Assembly (NCBI RefSeq): GCF_001544835.2 | Contig: NZ_FCNX02000013.1 | Span: 1-64,000 of the forward strand | Direction: 5' to 3' | DNA length: 64,000 nucleotides | DNA from: Caballeronia fortuita | Lineage (GTDB): Bacteria; Pseudomonadota; Gammaproteobacteria; Burkholderiales; Burkholderiaceae | Shown here: positions 26,995 through 36,358 of the stretch, one piece after another | Position numbering within the stretch: position 1 is the first letter of the stretch | Layout of the letters: the number at the start of each line of letters is the position of its first letter | Translations under genes and position numbers: made by a program | The notes under the pieces: generated by a model | Told to the model about the DNA's origin: nothing | Database searches by the model: none | Seen by the model: only the letters and a program-made list of their open reading frames with translations

Positions 26995-28113
26995 TCAATC
27001 AGCTTGCTTGATGCGCGCGCCGCGTTCATCGAAGAAATATATGCGCTCGCGATTCACGCGCACGCCCGCCGCGCCACCGATCTCGCCAGCAAATGTATTC
27101 GGCACCTTCGCGATCATCTGCTGCTCGCCGACGCTTATCGTGACCAGCGAATGGTCACCGATCAGCTCGACCGAATAGATGCGCCCCTGCCAGTCGCCCT
27201 CGCCTTGCGCGACGAGCGAACACTCCTCCGGACGCACGCCGAGCGTCGCCTGGCCTTCGTATCGAACGGGCGCGGCAAGCGAAACGGCCGACGCATCGAA
27301 ACGTCCTTGCGCAAGCGTGCCGCGCAGAAAATTCATCGGTGGCGAACCGATGAAGCCCGCCACGAACAGGTTCGCCGGATCGGAATAAATGCGCGCGGGC
27401 GTATCGAGCTGCTGCAGCGCGCCCTTGTCGAGCACGGCTACGCGATGCGCAAGCGTCATCGCTTCGATCTGATCGTGCGTCACGTAGATCGTCGTGATGC
27501 CAAGCTCATGCTGCATATGCTTGAGCTCCGCGCGCATATGGCCGCGCAGCTTCGCATCGAGATTGGAGAGCGGCTCGTCCATCAGGAACGCGGCGGGCCG
27601 CCGCACGATCGCGCGCGCGAGGGCCACGCGCTGACGCTGCCCGCCCGACAACTGACGCGGCAATCGCGACAGCAACGGTTCGAGCTGCACGCTCGCGGCC
27701 ACTTCGCGCACGGCGGCATCGATCTCGGCCTTCGGACGCTTTCTCACGATCAGCGGATACGCAATGTTCTCGAACACCGTCTTGTGCGGATAGAGCGCGT
27801 ACGACTGAAACACCATCGCTACATCCCGATCGCGCGGCAGCCGATGCGTGACATCGGAATCGCCCACGAAGACCGCGCCCTCCGTCGCCGATTCGAGACC
27901 CGCGACGATGCGCAGCGCCGTCGTCTTGCCACAGCCGGATTCGCCAAGCAGCACGAGAAATTCACCAGCCTGCACATCGAGCGATAGGTCGCGCAAGACG
28001 CGCGTGTCGCCGAACGTCTTGCCGACGCTTCTCAACGACACGCTCTTCGACTGCCGCGCCGCCGCGATCTTCGAGAGGCGAGCGTCGTCGACCTTCACCG
28101 CCTCGCTATCCAT
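26995..28113 (-). CDS. Carbohydrate ABC transporter ATPase (MalK/UgpC-like)
   Basis: This is 372 aa from the ATG at 28113 (AAAGGA 8 bases upstream); an ATG at 28122 overlapping the permease stop is an alternative. The ABC domain has Walker A (GESGCGKTT), signature (LSGGQRQR), Walker B (AAFLMDEPLSNLD) and switch VTHDQIEAM. It is followed by a C-terminal TOBE regulatory domain (about 255-370, LGVRPEECSLV). This CUT1-type ATPase energizes the two adjacent permeases. It is the last transport gene of the leftward operon. Confidence 0.9.
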   Translation of the reverse strand: MDSEAVKVDDARLSKIAAARQSKSVSLRSVGKTFGDTRVLRDLSLDVQAGEFLVLLGESGCGKTTALRIVAGLESATEGAVFVGDSDVTHRLPRDRDVAMVFQSYALYPHKTVFENIAYPLIVRKRPKAEIDAAVREVAASVQLEPLLSRLPRQLSGGQRQRVALARAIVRRPAAFLMDEPLSNLDAKLRGHMRAELKHMQHELGITTIYVTHDQIEAMTLAHRVAVLDKGALQQLDTPARIYSDPANLFVAGFIGSPPMNFLRGTLAQGRFDASAVSLAAPVRYEGQATLGVRPEECSLVAQGEGDWQGRIYSVELIGDHSLVTISVGEQQMIAKVPNTFAGEIGGAAGVRVNRERIYFFDERGARIKQAD

Positions 28114-28118
28114 GACCG

Positions 28119-29159
28119 TCATCCTTTCACGGCTCCCACGAGAATGCCCCGCACGATGAAGCGCTGCAACGTGAGCGTCAGCAACATCACCGGCAGGATC
28201 ATGATGAGTATCAGCACCGACATGTTCCACCACTGCGGACCGCGCGTCGCGTTCTGCGCGGCGACGAGCAACGGCATCGTCTGCGCATTCGCGGTCGTCA
28301 GAAAGAGCGCGAACAGGTACTCGTTCCACGAAAGAATCAGCACGAGCAGACTCGTTGCGACGAGGCCCGGCGCGACGAGCGGAAGCACGATGCCAAAGAG
28401 AATCGAGAAGCGCGTCGCGCCATCGATCTGCGCGCTTTCTTCGATCTCGCGCGGCACGCCATCGAAGAAATCGAACATCAGCCAGACGACGATCGGCAGG
28501 TTCGCCGTCGCATACGTGATGATGAGTGCGAGATGCGTGTCGAGCAGGCCCGCATCTCTGAACATGAGATAGATTGGAATCACCGTGACGACCGGCGGCA
28601 AGATGCGTTGCGATACGACCCAGAACAGGATGTCGTCGTTGTTCAGATGCCTGTGCGCGCGCCGCACGATGGGCCGCAAGAGCAGAAAGAAAAGCGCGAA
28701 CGCAACGGCAATTGCAATACGCATATCGACATGGCCCCACGCCACCGCGGCGATCAGCAAGCCAATCAACAACACGCCGAGTCCGACCGCTGCAACGGGC
28801 GGTCGATACACGATGCGCGCGAGCGCATACGCCGCCATCGAGCCGAGAAACACGCACGCCGCCGTGCCGCATGTCGCCACGATCAGCGAGTTCATATAAG
28901 GCCGATACGTGTCCGGCCCGAGATCGACGAAGACGTAATACCACGCATCGAGATGCGGCGTGAAGTCGACGAACGGAAGGTAGAGCGGTCCTGTCGATAC
29001 ATCGACCGGCAGCTTGAACGACGTGATCGCCATCCAGTAAAGCGGAAACAGCACGACGAGCGACCAGAAGCCGAGCAGAAGATACGCGACGATTTTTGCG
29101 CCGATCGGCAATTCATCCAGACGCGCGGGCACGAACCAGCGTTTCATCGTGCTCATCAT
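28119..29159 (-). CDS. Carbohydrate ABC transporter permease (MalG-like)
   Basis: The 346-aa permease has an EAA motif (EIEESAQIDGATRFSILFGIVLPL) near the C-terminal third. It is longer than the usual 270-300 aa because of an inserted hydrophobic pair of segments (about 110-165, VAAVGLGVLLIGLLIAAVAWG and AIAVAFALFFLLLRPIVRR) before the typical FWVVSQRILPP region. The start at 29159 overlaps the upstream permease stop (ATGA). It works with the other permease as a heterodimer. Confidence 0.88.
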   Translation of the reverse strand: MMSTMKRWFVPARLDELPIGAKIVAYLLLGFWSLVVLFPLYWMAITSFKLPVDVSTGPLYLPFVDFTPHLDAWYYVFVDLGPDTYRPYMNSLIVATCGTAACVFLGSMAAYALARIVYRPPVAAVGLGVLLIGLLIAAVAWGHVDMRIAIAVAFALFFLLLRPIVRRAHRHLNNDDILFWVVSQRILPPVVTVIPIYLMFRDAGLLDTHLALIITYATANLPIVVWLMFDFFDGVPREIEESAQIDGATRFSILFGIVLPLVAPGLVATSLLVLILSWNEYLFALFLTTANAQTMPLLVAAQNATRGPQWWNMSVLILIMILPVMLLTLTLQRFIVRGILVGAVKG

Positions 29160-30304
29160 GACGCTCCCCGCGCGCGCCGCACGACGAACTGAAAGAACGA
29201 TACACACGCGATCGTCGAGACGAAAAACAGCATGTACGCCACGGCCGATGCGCCGCCGAGATTCAGCGCGCGCCATTCAATGAACGCGTGCAGGGTCATC
29301 GATTCCGTTGCGATGCCGGGGCCGCCATTGGTCAGCACGTTCGGCAGATCGACGATCTTGAACGCTTCGATCAGACGGATCAGCACCGCGCTCGCGGCAA
29401 CGGGCGCGATCGATGGCCACGTGACATCGCGGAACACGCGCCATGCCGAAGCGCCATCGAGCTGCGCCGCCTCGATCTGTTCGCGCGACGTGCCTTCGAG
29501 CGCCGCGAGCATCACGAGAAACATGAACGGCACCCACTGCCATGTATCGCCGATCACGACGACGAGCCGCGCAAGCCACGGGTCCGCCGCCCACGCGATC
29601 TGGCCGAGCCCGAGCCACGACCATAGCGGCGCGAGCGGGCCGACGGATGTATCGGCCATCATGCGGAACATGTATGCGATGCCCACGGGCGTCACCATCA
29701 ACGGCAGAAAGAACAGCAGGCGAAAGAAGCGCCCGCCCGCGAGCGGCAACGTGCACAGATACGCGAGCGCCAGTCCGATGAAGAACTGCAACGCGACGCC
29801 GAGCACGACATAGAAAATCGTCACCATGAGGCTGCCGAGCGCGCCGCCGCCACCCAGCGTGTTCGCTGCGAGCCACACGAGCGCGAGGAACGCGCACGCG
29901 GCGATCAGACGCCCGAGCGCGCCCATGATCGAGCGTCGTCCATGTACTGCATAGCGATAGAACCAGTAGAACACTGCGAGCATGGCGAACGCCATCGTCG
30001 CAACGCTGACTACTCCAGGCGCGCGGAATACGCCGGTGAAATGATATTGCTGGCTGCCGGAAAAAAGCCGCGCATAGTTGCGCAGGCCCGTGAACGTCAG
30101 TTGGTATCCGCCCTCGCCCAGTTCAAAACGCGTGAGCGAAAGATAAGCGGACGTCACGAGCGGAAAGATAGAGAACGCGAGAATCAGCAGCACGGTCGGC
30201 AGCACGAATACGAAAGGCGCTTGCCGGTCGAGCCAGTTCGCGGCGCGCGCGCGCGAGCTTCGTTCGTGTGCGGCGACAGGCGTTGCGTGCGACGGCGTAG
30301 TCAT
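29156..30304 (-). CDS. Carbohydrate ABC transporter permease (MalF-like)
   Basis: This is 382 aa from the ATG at 30304 with GGAGA upstream; a GTG at 30358 is less likely. Membrane segments begin at FVFVLPTVLLILAFSIFPLV. The coupling motif ALEGTSREQIEAAQLDGASAWRVF lies near the C-terminal quarter. Like its partner it has extra hydrophobic segments (about 110-160), so both permeases are enlarged together. The order binding protein, permease, permease, ATPase is typical of CUT1 importers. Confidence 0.88.
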   Translation of the reverse strand: MTTPSHATPVAAHERSSRARAANWLDRQAPFVFVLPTVLLILAFSIFPLVTSAYLSLTRFELGEGGYQLTFTGLRNYARLFSGSQQYHFTGVFRAPGVVSVATMAFAMLAVFYWFYRYAVHGRRSIMGALGRLIAACAFLALVWLAANTLGGGGALGSLMVTIFYVVLGVALQFFIGLALAYLCTLPLAGGRFFRLLFFLPLMVTPVGIAYMFRMMADTSVGPLAPLWSWLGLGQIAWAADPWLARLVVVIGDTWQWVPFMFLVMLAALEGTSREQIEAAQLDGASAWRVFRDVTWPSIAPVAASAVLIRLIEAFKIVDLPNVLTNGGPGIATESMTLHAFIEWRALNLGGASAVAYMLFFVSTIACVSFFQFVVRRARGAS

Positions 30305-30354
30305 CGTGTCTCCATGCGAAGCGGGCACGTTGAGATGCGCGCCCGCTTCCGTGC

Positions 30355-31833
30355 TCACTTCGCGCCAATGGACGCCTTGTACGCGCGCAACTGCATGTCC
30401 TTGCCGAGATCGTCGGTGATTTCGCTCCAGCCCGTGTCGATGGCCTTCATCGTCGCGTCCGCATCGATCTCACCCGCGACGAAGCGCGCGACCGCCGTAT
30501 CGAGCACGACCTGTTCATAGCGCTGATTCTGCGGAATCCGCAGATCGATGATCATGTTCGGGCTTTGCAGGCTTTGCTGTATCGCGCCGAGATACGACTT
30601 CGCGGCGGCGTCGCTCATGCCGGCTTTCTTCCACGCGGACATGTCCGTGAATTGCGAGCGCCGATAAGGATTGAAGCCCGATGCGCCGATCGTCACATCC
30701 ACGTTCGATTGCGCCGGCTGGCTCATGAACGACAGGAACGCATAAGCCGCCTCCTTCACCTTCGGCTTGGCCTTCGCGTTGACGCCGCCCGACCATCCGC
30801 CGAACGCCGCGAAGGGTGCATGATTCACGCCGTCGATCGCATAGGGGCAACGCGTCTTGTCGCACGGCACGAGCTTGCCCGTGTCGCGATCGACGACCTT
30901 GCGCGAGCCCGGCAGGATCACCGCGCCGACCTTGTCGATCACCTTCGACTGCTTCGGATCGATAGCGAGCACGCCGACATCGCCCCAGTCGAGCGTCAAT
31001 GCGCAATGTCCGGAGATGAACGCGCTGCGCGTATCGCCGACATCGAGATTGATTTCGTTGGGCGGCCCGTACGTGGTCGATTCCTTGTAGATGCGCAGTG
31101 CTTCCTTGAAGCCGTCGTTGTTCACGAGCGACTTGAAGTTGCGCGGATCGAAGAACGCGCCCTGCGCCGTGCCCTTCGACTGCAGATAACCGCCCGCGAT
31201 GGAAATGATCGCCCAGTAAGCCTGCGCGTTGCGCTTCTTCGAGATGCACGAGCCCGCCACCGGCTTGCCGTCGCCGCCGAACACCTTGCCGTTGGCCGCC
31301 TTCGCGATGTCGAGATAGTCATCCCACGTCTTCGGCGGCGCCTTGCCGAGCTGTTGAAGAATATCCGTGCGGTAATAGACCATCTGGAAATCGCCATCGA
31401 GCGCGACGAGATAAGTCTTGCCGTTGAACTTCTGCGAGAAGTCGACGAAGAACGGCATGACGTCGTCCTCTTTCAGCGCCGCATCTTTCGCGACGCGCTG
31501 CGTCAGGTCTTCGAGAAAGCCGCCCTTGGTGTAATCGACCATCCATTGCGGCGCGAATACGGCAGCATCGACGGAGTTCGTGCCCGAAGCCCAGTCCGTC
31601 AAAAGCTTCTGATAGAGGTCAGAGAATGGCACAGTCAGCACGTTCACCTTCGCGCCCGTCAGCTTTTCGAACTCGGGCGCGCGGCGTTGCAGCGGCTCCG
31701 CGATCTGCGGACCGACGAAGGTCATCACGTTGATGGTCACGCCCTTGAAGTCCTCGGCCGCTATCGCCGGCGACGCGGCCACACATGCGGCCGCGAGTGC
31801 GGTCGCAGCGCCCGCTTGCTTGAACAGGTTCAT
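30355..31833 (-). CDS. ABC transporter substrate-binding protein (carbohydrate/polyol type)
   Basis: This 492-aa family-1 solute-binding protein has a signal peptide (MNLFKQAGAATALAAAC, cleavage after AIA near residue 25). It is larger than most sugar-binding proteins (about 410-440). Cysteines near the middle (SCISKKR, GHCAL, VPCDKTRCPYA) could form disulfides in the periplasm. The substrate is not readable from sequence. Divergent L-fuconate dehydratase suggests a fucose-, galactose- or sugar-acid-related compound. It is the first transport gene after the GntR regulator. Confidence 0.88.
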   Translation of the reverse strand: MNLFKQAGAATALAAACVAASPAIAAEDFKGVTINVMTFVGPQIAEPLQRRAPEFEKLTGAKVNVLTVPFSDLYQKLLTDWASGTNSVDAAVFAPQWMVDYTKGGFLEDLTQRVAKDAALKEDDVMPFFVDFSQKFNGKTYLVALDGDFQMVYYRTDILQQLGKAPPKTWDDYLDIAKAANGKVFGGDGKPVAGSCISKKRNAQAYWAIISIAGGYLQSKGTAQGAFFDPRNFKSLVNNDGFKEALRIYKESTTYGPPNEINLDVGDTRSAFISGHCALTLDWGDVGVLAIDPKQSKVIDKVGAVILPGSRKVVDRDTGKLVPCDKTRCPYAIDGVNHAPFAAFGGWSGGVNAKAKPKVKEAAYAFLSFMSQPAQSNVDVTIGASGFNPYRRSQFTDMSAWKKAGMSDAAAKSYLGAIQQSLQSPNMIIDLRIPQNQRYEQVVLDTAVARFVAGEIDADATMKAIDTGWSEITDDLGKDMQLRAYKASIGAK

Positions 31834-31894
31834 TGTGTGTCTCCTTCATTGCGGTTGACTACGCTTCTTCGTCTCTCTCTGTCCTTCTCGTCTC

Positions 31895-32623
31895 TTACTC
31901 CCTGAACAAATCGGGCCGCTCCATCGAGAAGCGCCGCAGTTCCGCGACTACTTCATCCAGATGAACATGCATCGCGTGGGCGGCGGCATCGCCGTCGCGC
32001 GCGCGTATCGCATCGGCGATACAAGTGTGTTCCGCGAGCGTATGCGCGTGACGCTCGGGACTCGCCATCAAACGGCGCGCGCGATCGAGCGCATTGCGCG
32101 ATGCCGCGACGATTTCCTTCACGCGCGGCAAGTCGATCGCGTCGAGAAGCAACGCGTGAAACGCGAGATCGAGCAGATGAAATTCGCGGCGCAAACCTTG
32201 CTGCACCGCATCGCGTTCGCGTTCGAGATTGGCGTCGAGCGCATCGAGCGTGGTGTCGTCGCAGGTAGCGGCAAGCGTGCGCACGGTCTCCACTTCGAGC
32301 GCGCTGCGAATGAACAGATGCTGGCGTATGTCGTGCATGACGATGGGCATCACGCGCGTACCGCGTTGCGGCAACACTTCGACGAGACCCGCAGCCGCGA
32401 GCTTCGCCAATGCAGACGAAACCGGAAAGCGCGATACGCCCATGCGCTCGCACACCGCAAGCTTGTCGATCATCATGCCCGGCTCCATCGACAGATTGAC
32501 GATGGCCGCGCGCAGTGCCTCCTCGACCGCGTCGGTGAGGTTGCCGCGCTCCGTACCTTGCAGGCGCGGCAGTGCGCGGTAAGGGTCGGCGGCAAGACTG
32601 TTTTCATTCGTCGATGTGCTCAC
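31895..32623 (-). CDS. GntR-family regulator with FCD domain (FadR subfamily)
   Basis: The 242-aa protein has an N-terminal winged HTH (about 28-95, LTDAVEEALRAAIVNL and MGVSRFPVSSALAKLAAAGLVEV) and an all-helical FCD effector domain (about 105-235). FCD regulators usually respond to sugar acids or other carboxylates, which fits the divergent fuconate dehydratase. It is transcribed with the ABC importer genes on one side, and the shared 130-bp upstream gap holds a perfect inverted repeat. Confidence 0.87.
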   Translation of the reverse strand: MSTSTNENSLAADPYRALPRLQGTERGNLTDAVEEALRAAIVNLSMEPGMMIDKLAVCERMGVSRFPVSSALAKLAAAGLVEVLPQRGTRVMPIVMHDIRQHLFIRSALEVETVRTLAATCDDTTLDALDANLERERDAVQQGLRREFHLLDLAFHALLLDAIDLPRVKEIVAASRNALDRARRLMASPERHAHTLAEHTCIADAIRARDGDAAAHAMHVHLDEVVAELRRFSMERPDLFRE

Positions 32624-32649
32624 GCCGCCCTTGCTTTAGCACTAACATG

Positions 32650-32661
32650 CTAGCAGGCTAG
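32650..32661. promoter_or_regulatory. Candidate GntR operator between the regulator and fuconate dehydratase
   Basis: CTAGCAGGCTAG is a perfect inverted repeat with 5-bp arms around AG. It overlaps a second related word, ATGCTAGC, in the 131-bp divergent gap. Position and symmetry suit autoregulation by the adjacent FCD-type protein; binding itself is inferred. Confidence 0.4.
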
Positions 32662-32754
32662 GAGGCGAAGCAAGCGTTGTCAATGTCGTTTGCGCCCGTG
32701 CGTTGCAGCATATTCAGGCCTTTATACAAGGCTTCGTTTAAGGAGGAGATGAAC

Positions 32755-34053
32755 ATGACCCGCATCACCAGGCTCTCCGTGCGCGATATCCGTTTCCCCA
32801 CATCGCGTTCGCTCGACGGCTCAGACGCCATGAACGCCGCACCCGATTATTCGGCCGCCTACGTGATACTCGAAACCGATGCGCCCGCGCTCGCCGGACA
32901 CGGCCTCACGTTCACCATCGGGCGCGGCACCGAAGTCGTCGTCGCGGCGGTCGAGGCACTCGCGCCGCTCGTCGTCGGCAGGACGATCGAAGATATCGCC
33001 GCGGACATGGGCGGCTTCTGGCGCGCGTTTACATCGGATAGTCAACTCCGCTGGATCGGTCCGGAGAAAGGCGTGATCCATCTCGCGACCGCTGCCGTCG
33101 TCAACGCGGTATGGGACCTCTGGGCCAAGAGCGAAAAGAAGCCTGTGTGGAAACTGCTCGTCGACATGAGTCCGGAAGAGCTCGTGCGCTGTCTCGACTT
33201 CCGCTATGTGACCGACGCAATCACGCCCTCAGAAGCGCTCGCGTTGTTGAAGCGCCTGCATGGCACGCGCGGCGAACGCGAGAAGGAAATGCTTGCGCAG
33301 GGTTTTCCCGCGTACACGACATCCGCCGGCTGGCTGGGTTACGACGACGACAAGATCCGCCGGCTGGCGCGCGAAGGCGTCGCGGCGGGCTGGACGCATT
33401 TCAAGCAGAAGGTCGGCGGCGATCTCGAAGAAGACATGCGCCGCGCGCGCATCCTGCGTGAGGAAATCGGCCCTGACCGCAAGCTGATGATGGACGCCAA
33501 TCAGGTGTGGGAAGTCGATGAAGCCATCGCCAACATGCGTCGTCTCGCGGCGTTCGATCCGTGGTGGATCGAAGAGCCGACGAGCCCCGACGACGTGCTC
33601 GGTCACGCCGAGATACGCCGGCGTCTCGCACCGATGATCGGCGTCGCGACGGGCGAGCATTGTCAGAATCGCGTGATCTTCAAGCAGTTGCTGCAGGCCG
33701 AAGCAATCGACTTTTGTCAGATCGATAGCTGCCGACTCGGCGGCTTGAACGAAGTGCTCGTCGTACTCCTGATGGCCGCGAAGTTCGGCGTGCCGGTCTG
33801 CCCGCATGCGGGCGGCGTCGGCCTATGCGAGTATGTGCAGCATATTTCGCTGTTCGACTACATCTGCGTATCGGGCTCGCTCGATCATCGCGTGCTCGAA
33901 TACGTCGATCATCTGCACGAGCATTTTCTCGATCCCGTCGTCATCAGGAACGGGCGTTACATGCCGCCGCGGTTGCCCGGCTATAGCATCGAGATGCACG
34001 CGGCATCGCTCGAACGATACGAATTCGGCAAAGGAGAAGCATGGCGCACATGA
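32755..34053 (+). CDS. L-fuconate dehydratase (enolase superfamily)
   Basis: The 432-aa protein of the mandelate racemase/enolase superfamily has the catalytic K217-x-K219 (FKQK), metal ligands in MMDANQ, WWIEEPTSPDD and ATGEHCQN, and the acid/base His in CPHAGGVGLCEY. This pattern and length match L-fuconate dehydratase, which dehydrates L-fuconate to 2-keto-3-deoxy-L-fuconate in the cytoplasm. The ATG at 32755 has AAGGAGGAG upstream. Other enzymes of fucose oxidation are not in the window. Its 3' end overlaps the next gene by 13 bp. Confidence 0.87.
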   Translation: MTRITRLSVRDIRFPTSRSLDGSDAMNAAPDYSAAYVILETDAPALAGHGLTFTIGRGTEVVVAAVEALAPLVVGRTIEDIAADMGGFWRAFTSDSQLRWIGPEKGVIHLATAAVVNAVWDLWAKSEKKPVWKLLVDMSPEELVRCLDFRYVTDAITPSEALALLKRLHGTRGEREKEMLAQGFPAYTTSAGWLGYDDDKIRRLAREGVAAGWTHFKQKVGGDLEEDMRRARILREEIGPDRKLMMDANQVWEVDEAIANMRRLAAFDPWWIEEPTSPDDVLGHAEIRRRLAPMIGVATGEHCQNRVIFKQLLQAEAIDFCQIDSCRLGGLNEVLVVLLMAAKFGVPVCPHAGGVGLCEYVQHISLFDYICVSGSLDHRVLEYVDHLHEHFLDPVVIRNGRYMPPRLPGYSIEMHAASLERYEFGKGEAWRT

Positions 34054-34916
34054 ACGCACCTTCGTGGCAGGACGTGCTCGCTCAAACCGAACGCGCGCTC
34101 GCATGCGGCGCGTTGCGTTCGTTCGATACGGCGCGAAGCGTGATCGAAGATGGCGGCGTGCGCTTTCTCGTGCGTCAGGCGGCGAATGTCGCGCGCAAGG
34201 AGCAGGCGTCGAAGCTCGCGGCGAAGTCCGCCGCCGACGCCGCAAGCGAATGGCGCGATCCGTTTTCGCCCTGCGAGGAAGCGTTGCGTGTCGGCGATAT
34301 CGGCGAGCGGCACTTTCTGTTGCTCAACAAGTTCAACGTGCTCGCGCATCATCTGCTGATCGTGACGACGGAATTCGAGCCGCAAGAAGCGCTGCTCGGC
34401 GAGGATGACTTCGCCGCGCTCCGTGCATGCCTCGATCGCTTCGACGGGCTCGGCTTCTATAACGGCGGCGCGGTCGCCGGATCGAGTCAGCCGCACAAGC
34501 ATCTGCAGATGGTGCCCTTGCCGCTCGACGGCCACGCGTTGCCGATCGAAGCGGCGCTCGAAGCGTCGCGCACGAACGGCATCTTTCGCGCGCCGCAACT
34601 CGCGTTCGCGCACGCGGCCGCTTGGCTCGACGACGCCGGCGCCGCCGACATACACGCGACCTATCTGCACTTGCTGGAGGCGATCGGCGTGCAGCCGCTC
34701 GATGTCGTCGGCGTCGCGCATCAGGGCGCGCCCTATAACCTGCTCGTCACGCGGCGCTGGATGCTCGCGGTGCCGCGCAGCGTGTCGCATATCGAAGGCG
34801 TCGCGGTCAATGCGCTCGGCTTCGCGGGCTCGCTCTTCGTGCGCGACGACGCGCAACGCGGCATCGTCGAGAAGCTCGGGCCGATGAAACTGCTCGCGAG
34901 CGCAGCCGTCTCTTGA
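34041..34916 (+). CDS. ATP adenylyltransferase (Ap4A phosphorylase)-like protein
   Basis: The 291-aa protein has a HIT-related active site SSQPHKHLQMVPLPL (about 151-165), where HxHxQ supplies the nucleophilic His. The N-terminal part (FLLLNKFNVLAHHLLIVT) and C-terminal domain (APYNLLVTRRWMLAVPRS) match the ATP adenylyltransferase family. Such enzymes split diadenosine tetraphosphate by phosphorolysis. It begins inside the fuconate dehydratase gene, implying co-expression, although no metabolic link is obvious. Confidence 0.85.
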   Translation: MAHMNAPSWQDVLAQTERALACGALRSFDTARSVIEDGGVRFLVRQAANVARKEQASKLAAKSAADAASEWRDPFSPCEEALRVGDIGERHFLLLNKFNVLAHHLLIVTTEFEPQEALLGEDDFAALRACLDRFDGLGFYNGGAVAGSSQPHKHLQMVPLPLDGHALPIEAALEASRTNGIFRAPQLAFAHAAAWLDDAGAADIHATYLHLLEAIGVQPLDVVGVAHQGAPYNLLVTRRWMLAVPRSVSHIEGVAVNALGFAGSLFVRDDAQRGIVEKLGPMKLLASAAVS

Positions 34917-34970
34917 AATCGGCTTTGCGTGCCCGCATGTCGGCTTCCAGACATCTGGAGTTTACAGACC

Positions 34971-36014
34971 ATGGGAAGCCGGCCTCAATTCATCGACGAT
35001 CTTGCGCGCGGCACGCAAGACGCCTCGCTCGATCGCAGCGGCAGTATCGACAATATCGACGATAGCGCCCTGCTCGACGCCTATTCGCGCACGGTCATCG
35101 GCGCGCTCGAGCGCGTGCAGCAAGCCGTCGTGTTCATCGCCGTCGAGCGTCAGATTGCCGACGCGCGCGGCACACGGCGGAATGTCGGCGGCACGGGCTC
35201 GGGCTTCATTTTCACGCCCGACGGCTATCTGCTGACGAATAGCCATGTCGTGCACGGCGCGACGCATATCGTCGTCACGCTCGCGGATGGCGCGCGTTTC
35301 GATGCCGATCTCGTCGGCGACGATCCTGCAAGCGATCTCGCCGTGTTGCGCATCGGTTCGGCGGAGCCGCTGCCGCATGTCGAACTGGGCGAGTCGGGCA
35401 GCCTGCGCGTGGGTCAGATCGCGATCGCGGTCGGCAATCCGCTCGGGCTCGCGCAGACCGTCACCACGGGCGTCGTGTCGGCGCTCGGCAGAACCTTGCG
35501 CTCGACCTCGGGCCGCATGATCTACGACGTCATCCAGACCGATGCCGCGCTCAATCCCGGCAATTCCGGCGGCCCGCTCATCAATTCGGCGGGGCAAGTG
35601 ATCGGCGTGAACACGGCCATCATCTCCGGCGCACAGGCGATCTCGTTCGCGACCGCGATCGATACGGCGAAGTGGGTCATCATGCAGATCTTCGCTCACG
35701 GGCGCGTGCGGCGCGCGTATATCGGCGTGGCGGGGACGACAACGCCGATCTCGCGGCGCGTGCAGCGCTTCTTCGAACTCGCGTCCGCAAGCGGCGTGCA
35801 TGTGATGGAGATCGTGAAAGGCAGCCCGGCCGCGCTCGGCGGATTGCGCACGGGCGATCGCATCGTCGCGGTGGATGACATCGCCGTCGATAGCGTCGAT
35901 GGTTTGCAGCGCACGCTGGACGCATCGCGTATCGACAAGGCGGTCAAGATTTCGGTGCTGCGCGGCACGCAGAAGCTCAATATCGACGTGACGCCCGTCG
36001 AGCAGACGGGTTGA
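34971..36014 (+). CDS. HtrA/DegP-like trypsin-type serine protease with one PDZ domain
   Basis: The 347-aa protein carries the S1C catalytic triad H92 (TNSHVVHG), D122 (ASDLAVLR) and S199 (NPGNSGGPL), followed by one PDZ domain (about 250-340, GSPAALGGLRTGDRIVAVD). No signal peptide or membrane anchor is visible at the N-terminus (MGSRPQFIDDLARG), unlike DegP, DegQ or DegS, so it may act in the cytoplasm. The start at 34971 follows CTGGAGTTTACAGACC; an upstream start at 34929 would not add a convincing signal sequence. Confidence 0.85.
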   Translation: MGSRPQFIDDLARGTQDASLDRSGSIDNIDDSALLDAYSRTVIGALERVQQAVVFIAVERQIADARGTRRNVGGTGSGFIFTPDGYLLTNSHVVHGATHIVVTLADGARFDADLVGDDPASDLAVLRIGSAEPLPHVELGESGSLRVGQIAIAVGNPLGLAQTVTTGVVSALGRTLRSTSGRMIYDVIQTDAALNPGNSGGPLINSAGQVIGVNTAIISGAQAISFATAIDTAKWVIMQIFAHGRVRRAYIGVAGTTTPISRRVQRFFELASASGVHVMEIVKGSPAALGGLRTGDRIVAVDDIAVDSVDGLQRTLDASRIDKAVKISVLRGTQKLNIDVTPVEQTG

Positions 36015-36067
36015 CGCGGCAGCGGCGCGCGCTCTTGCGAACACGCGCCGCTACACGTCGCTTCCCT

Positions 36068-36358
36068 TCATCTTCTGCTGCCGGTCTCCCGCGCCGGTTC
36101 TCCTGCTGGCCCCGTGGTTCGTCCGGGCGCATTGGCGAAAGCGCCGGTCACGCGCTCGCGCAAAGCAGCGGCATCGCGCCGCAACAGTCCGTTCGTCGAC
36201 GCCGCCATCAACACATCGATGCGCCGCAGCCAGTATTCAGGCCGCATCACGGCATGGCGCGCGCACTTGCCGTGTGGGTTTGTCGCGACGCGTTCGAGCT
36301 CCGCGATCATTCGCCCGATGTGCGCGAGTTCGTCCTGTGCGTGTTGATCGACGCTCAC
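36068..36358 (-). CDS. Small conserved hypothetical protein
   Basis: This is 96 aa from the GTG at 36358, which has a strong GGAGGAGG site. The frame also runs to 36457. The sequence is helical (QHAQDELAHIGRMIAELERVA, PEYWLRRIDVLMAAS) with a Gly/Pro/Arg tail. No known domain is recognised. It converges with the protease gene. Confidence 0.6.
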   Translation of the reverse strand: MSVDQHAQDELAHIGRMIAELERVATNPHGKCARHAVMRPEYWLRRIDVLMAASTNGLLRRDAAALRERVTGAFANAPGRTTGPAGEPARETGSRR

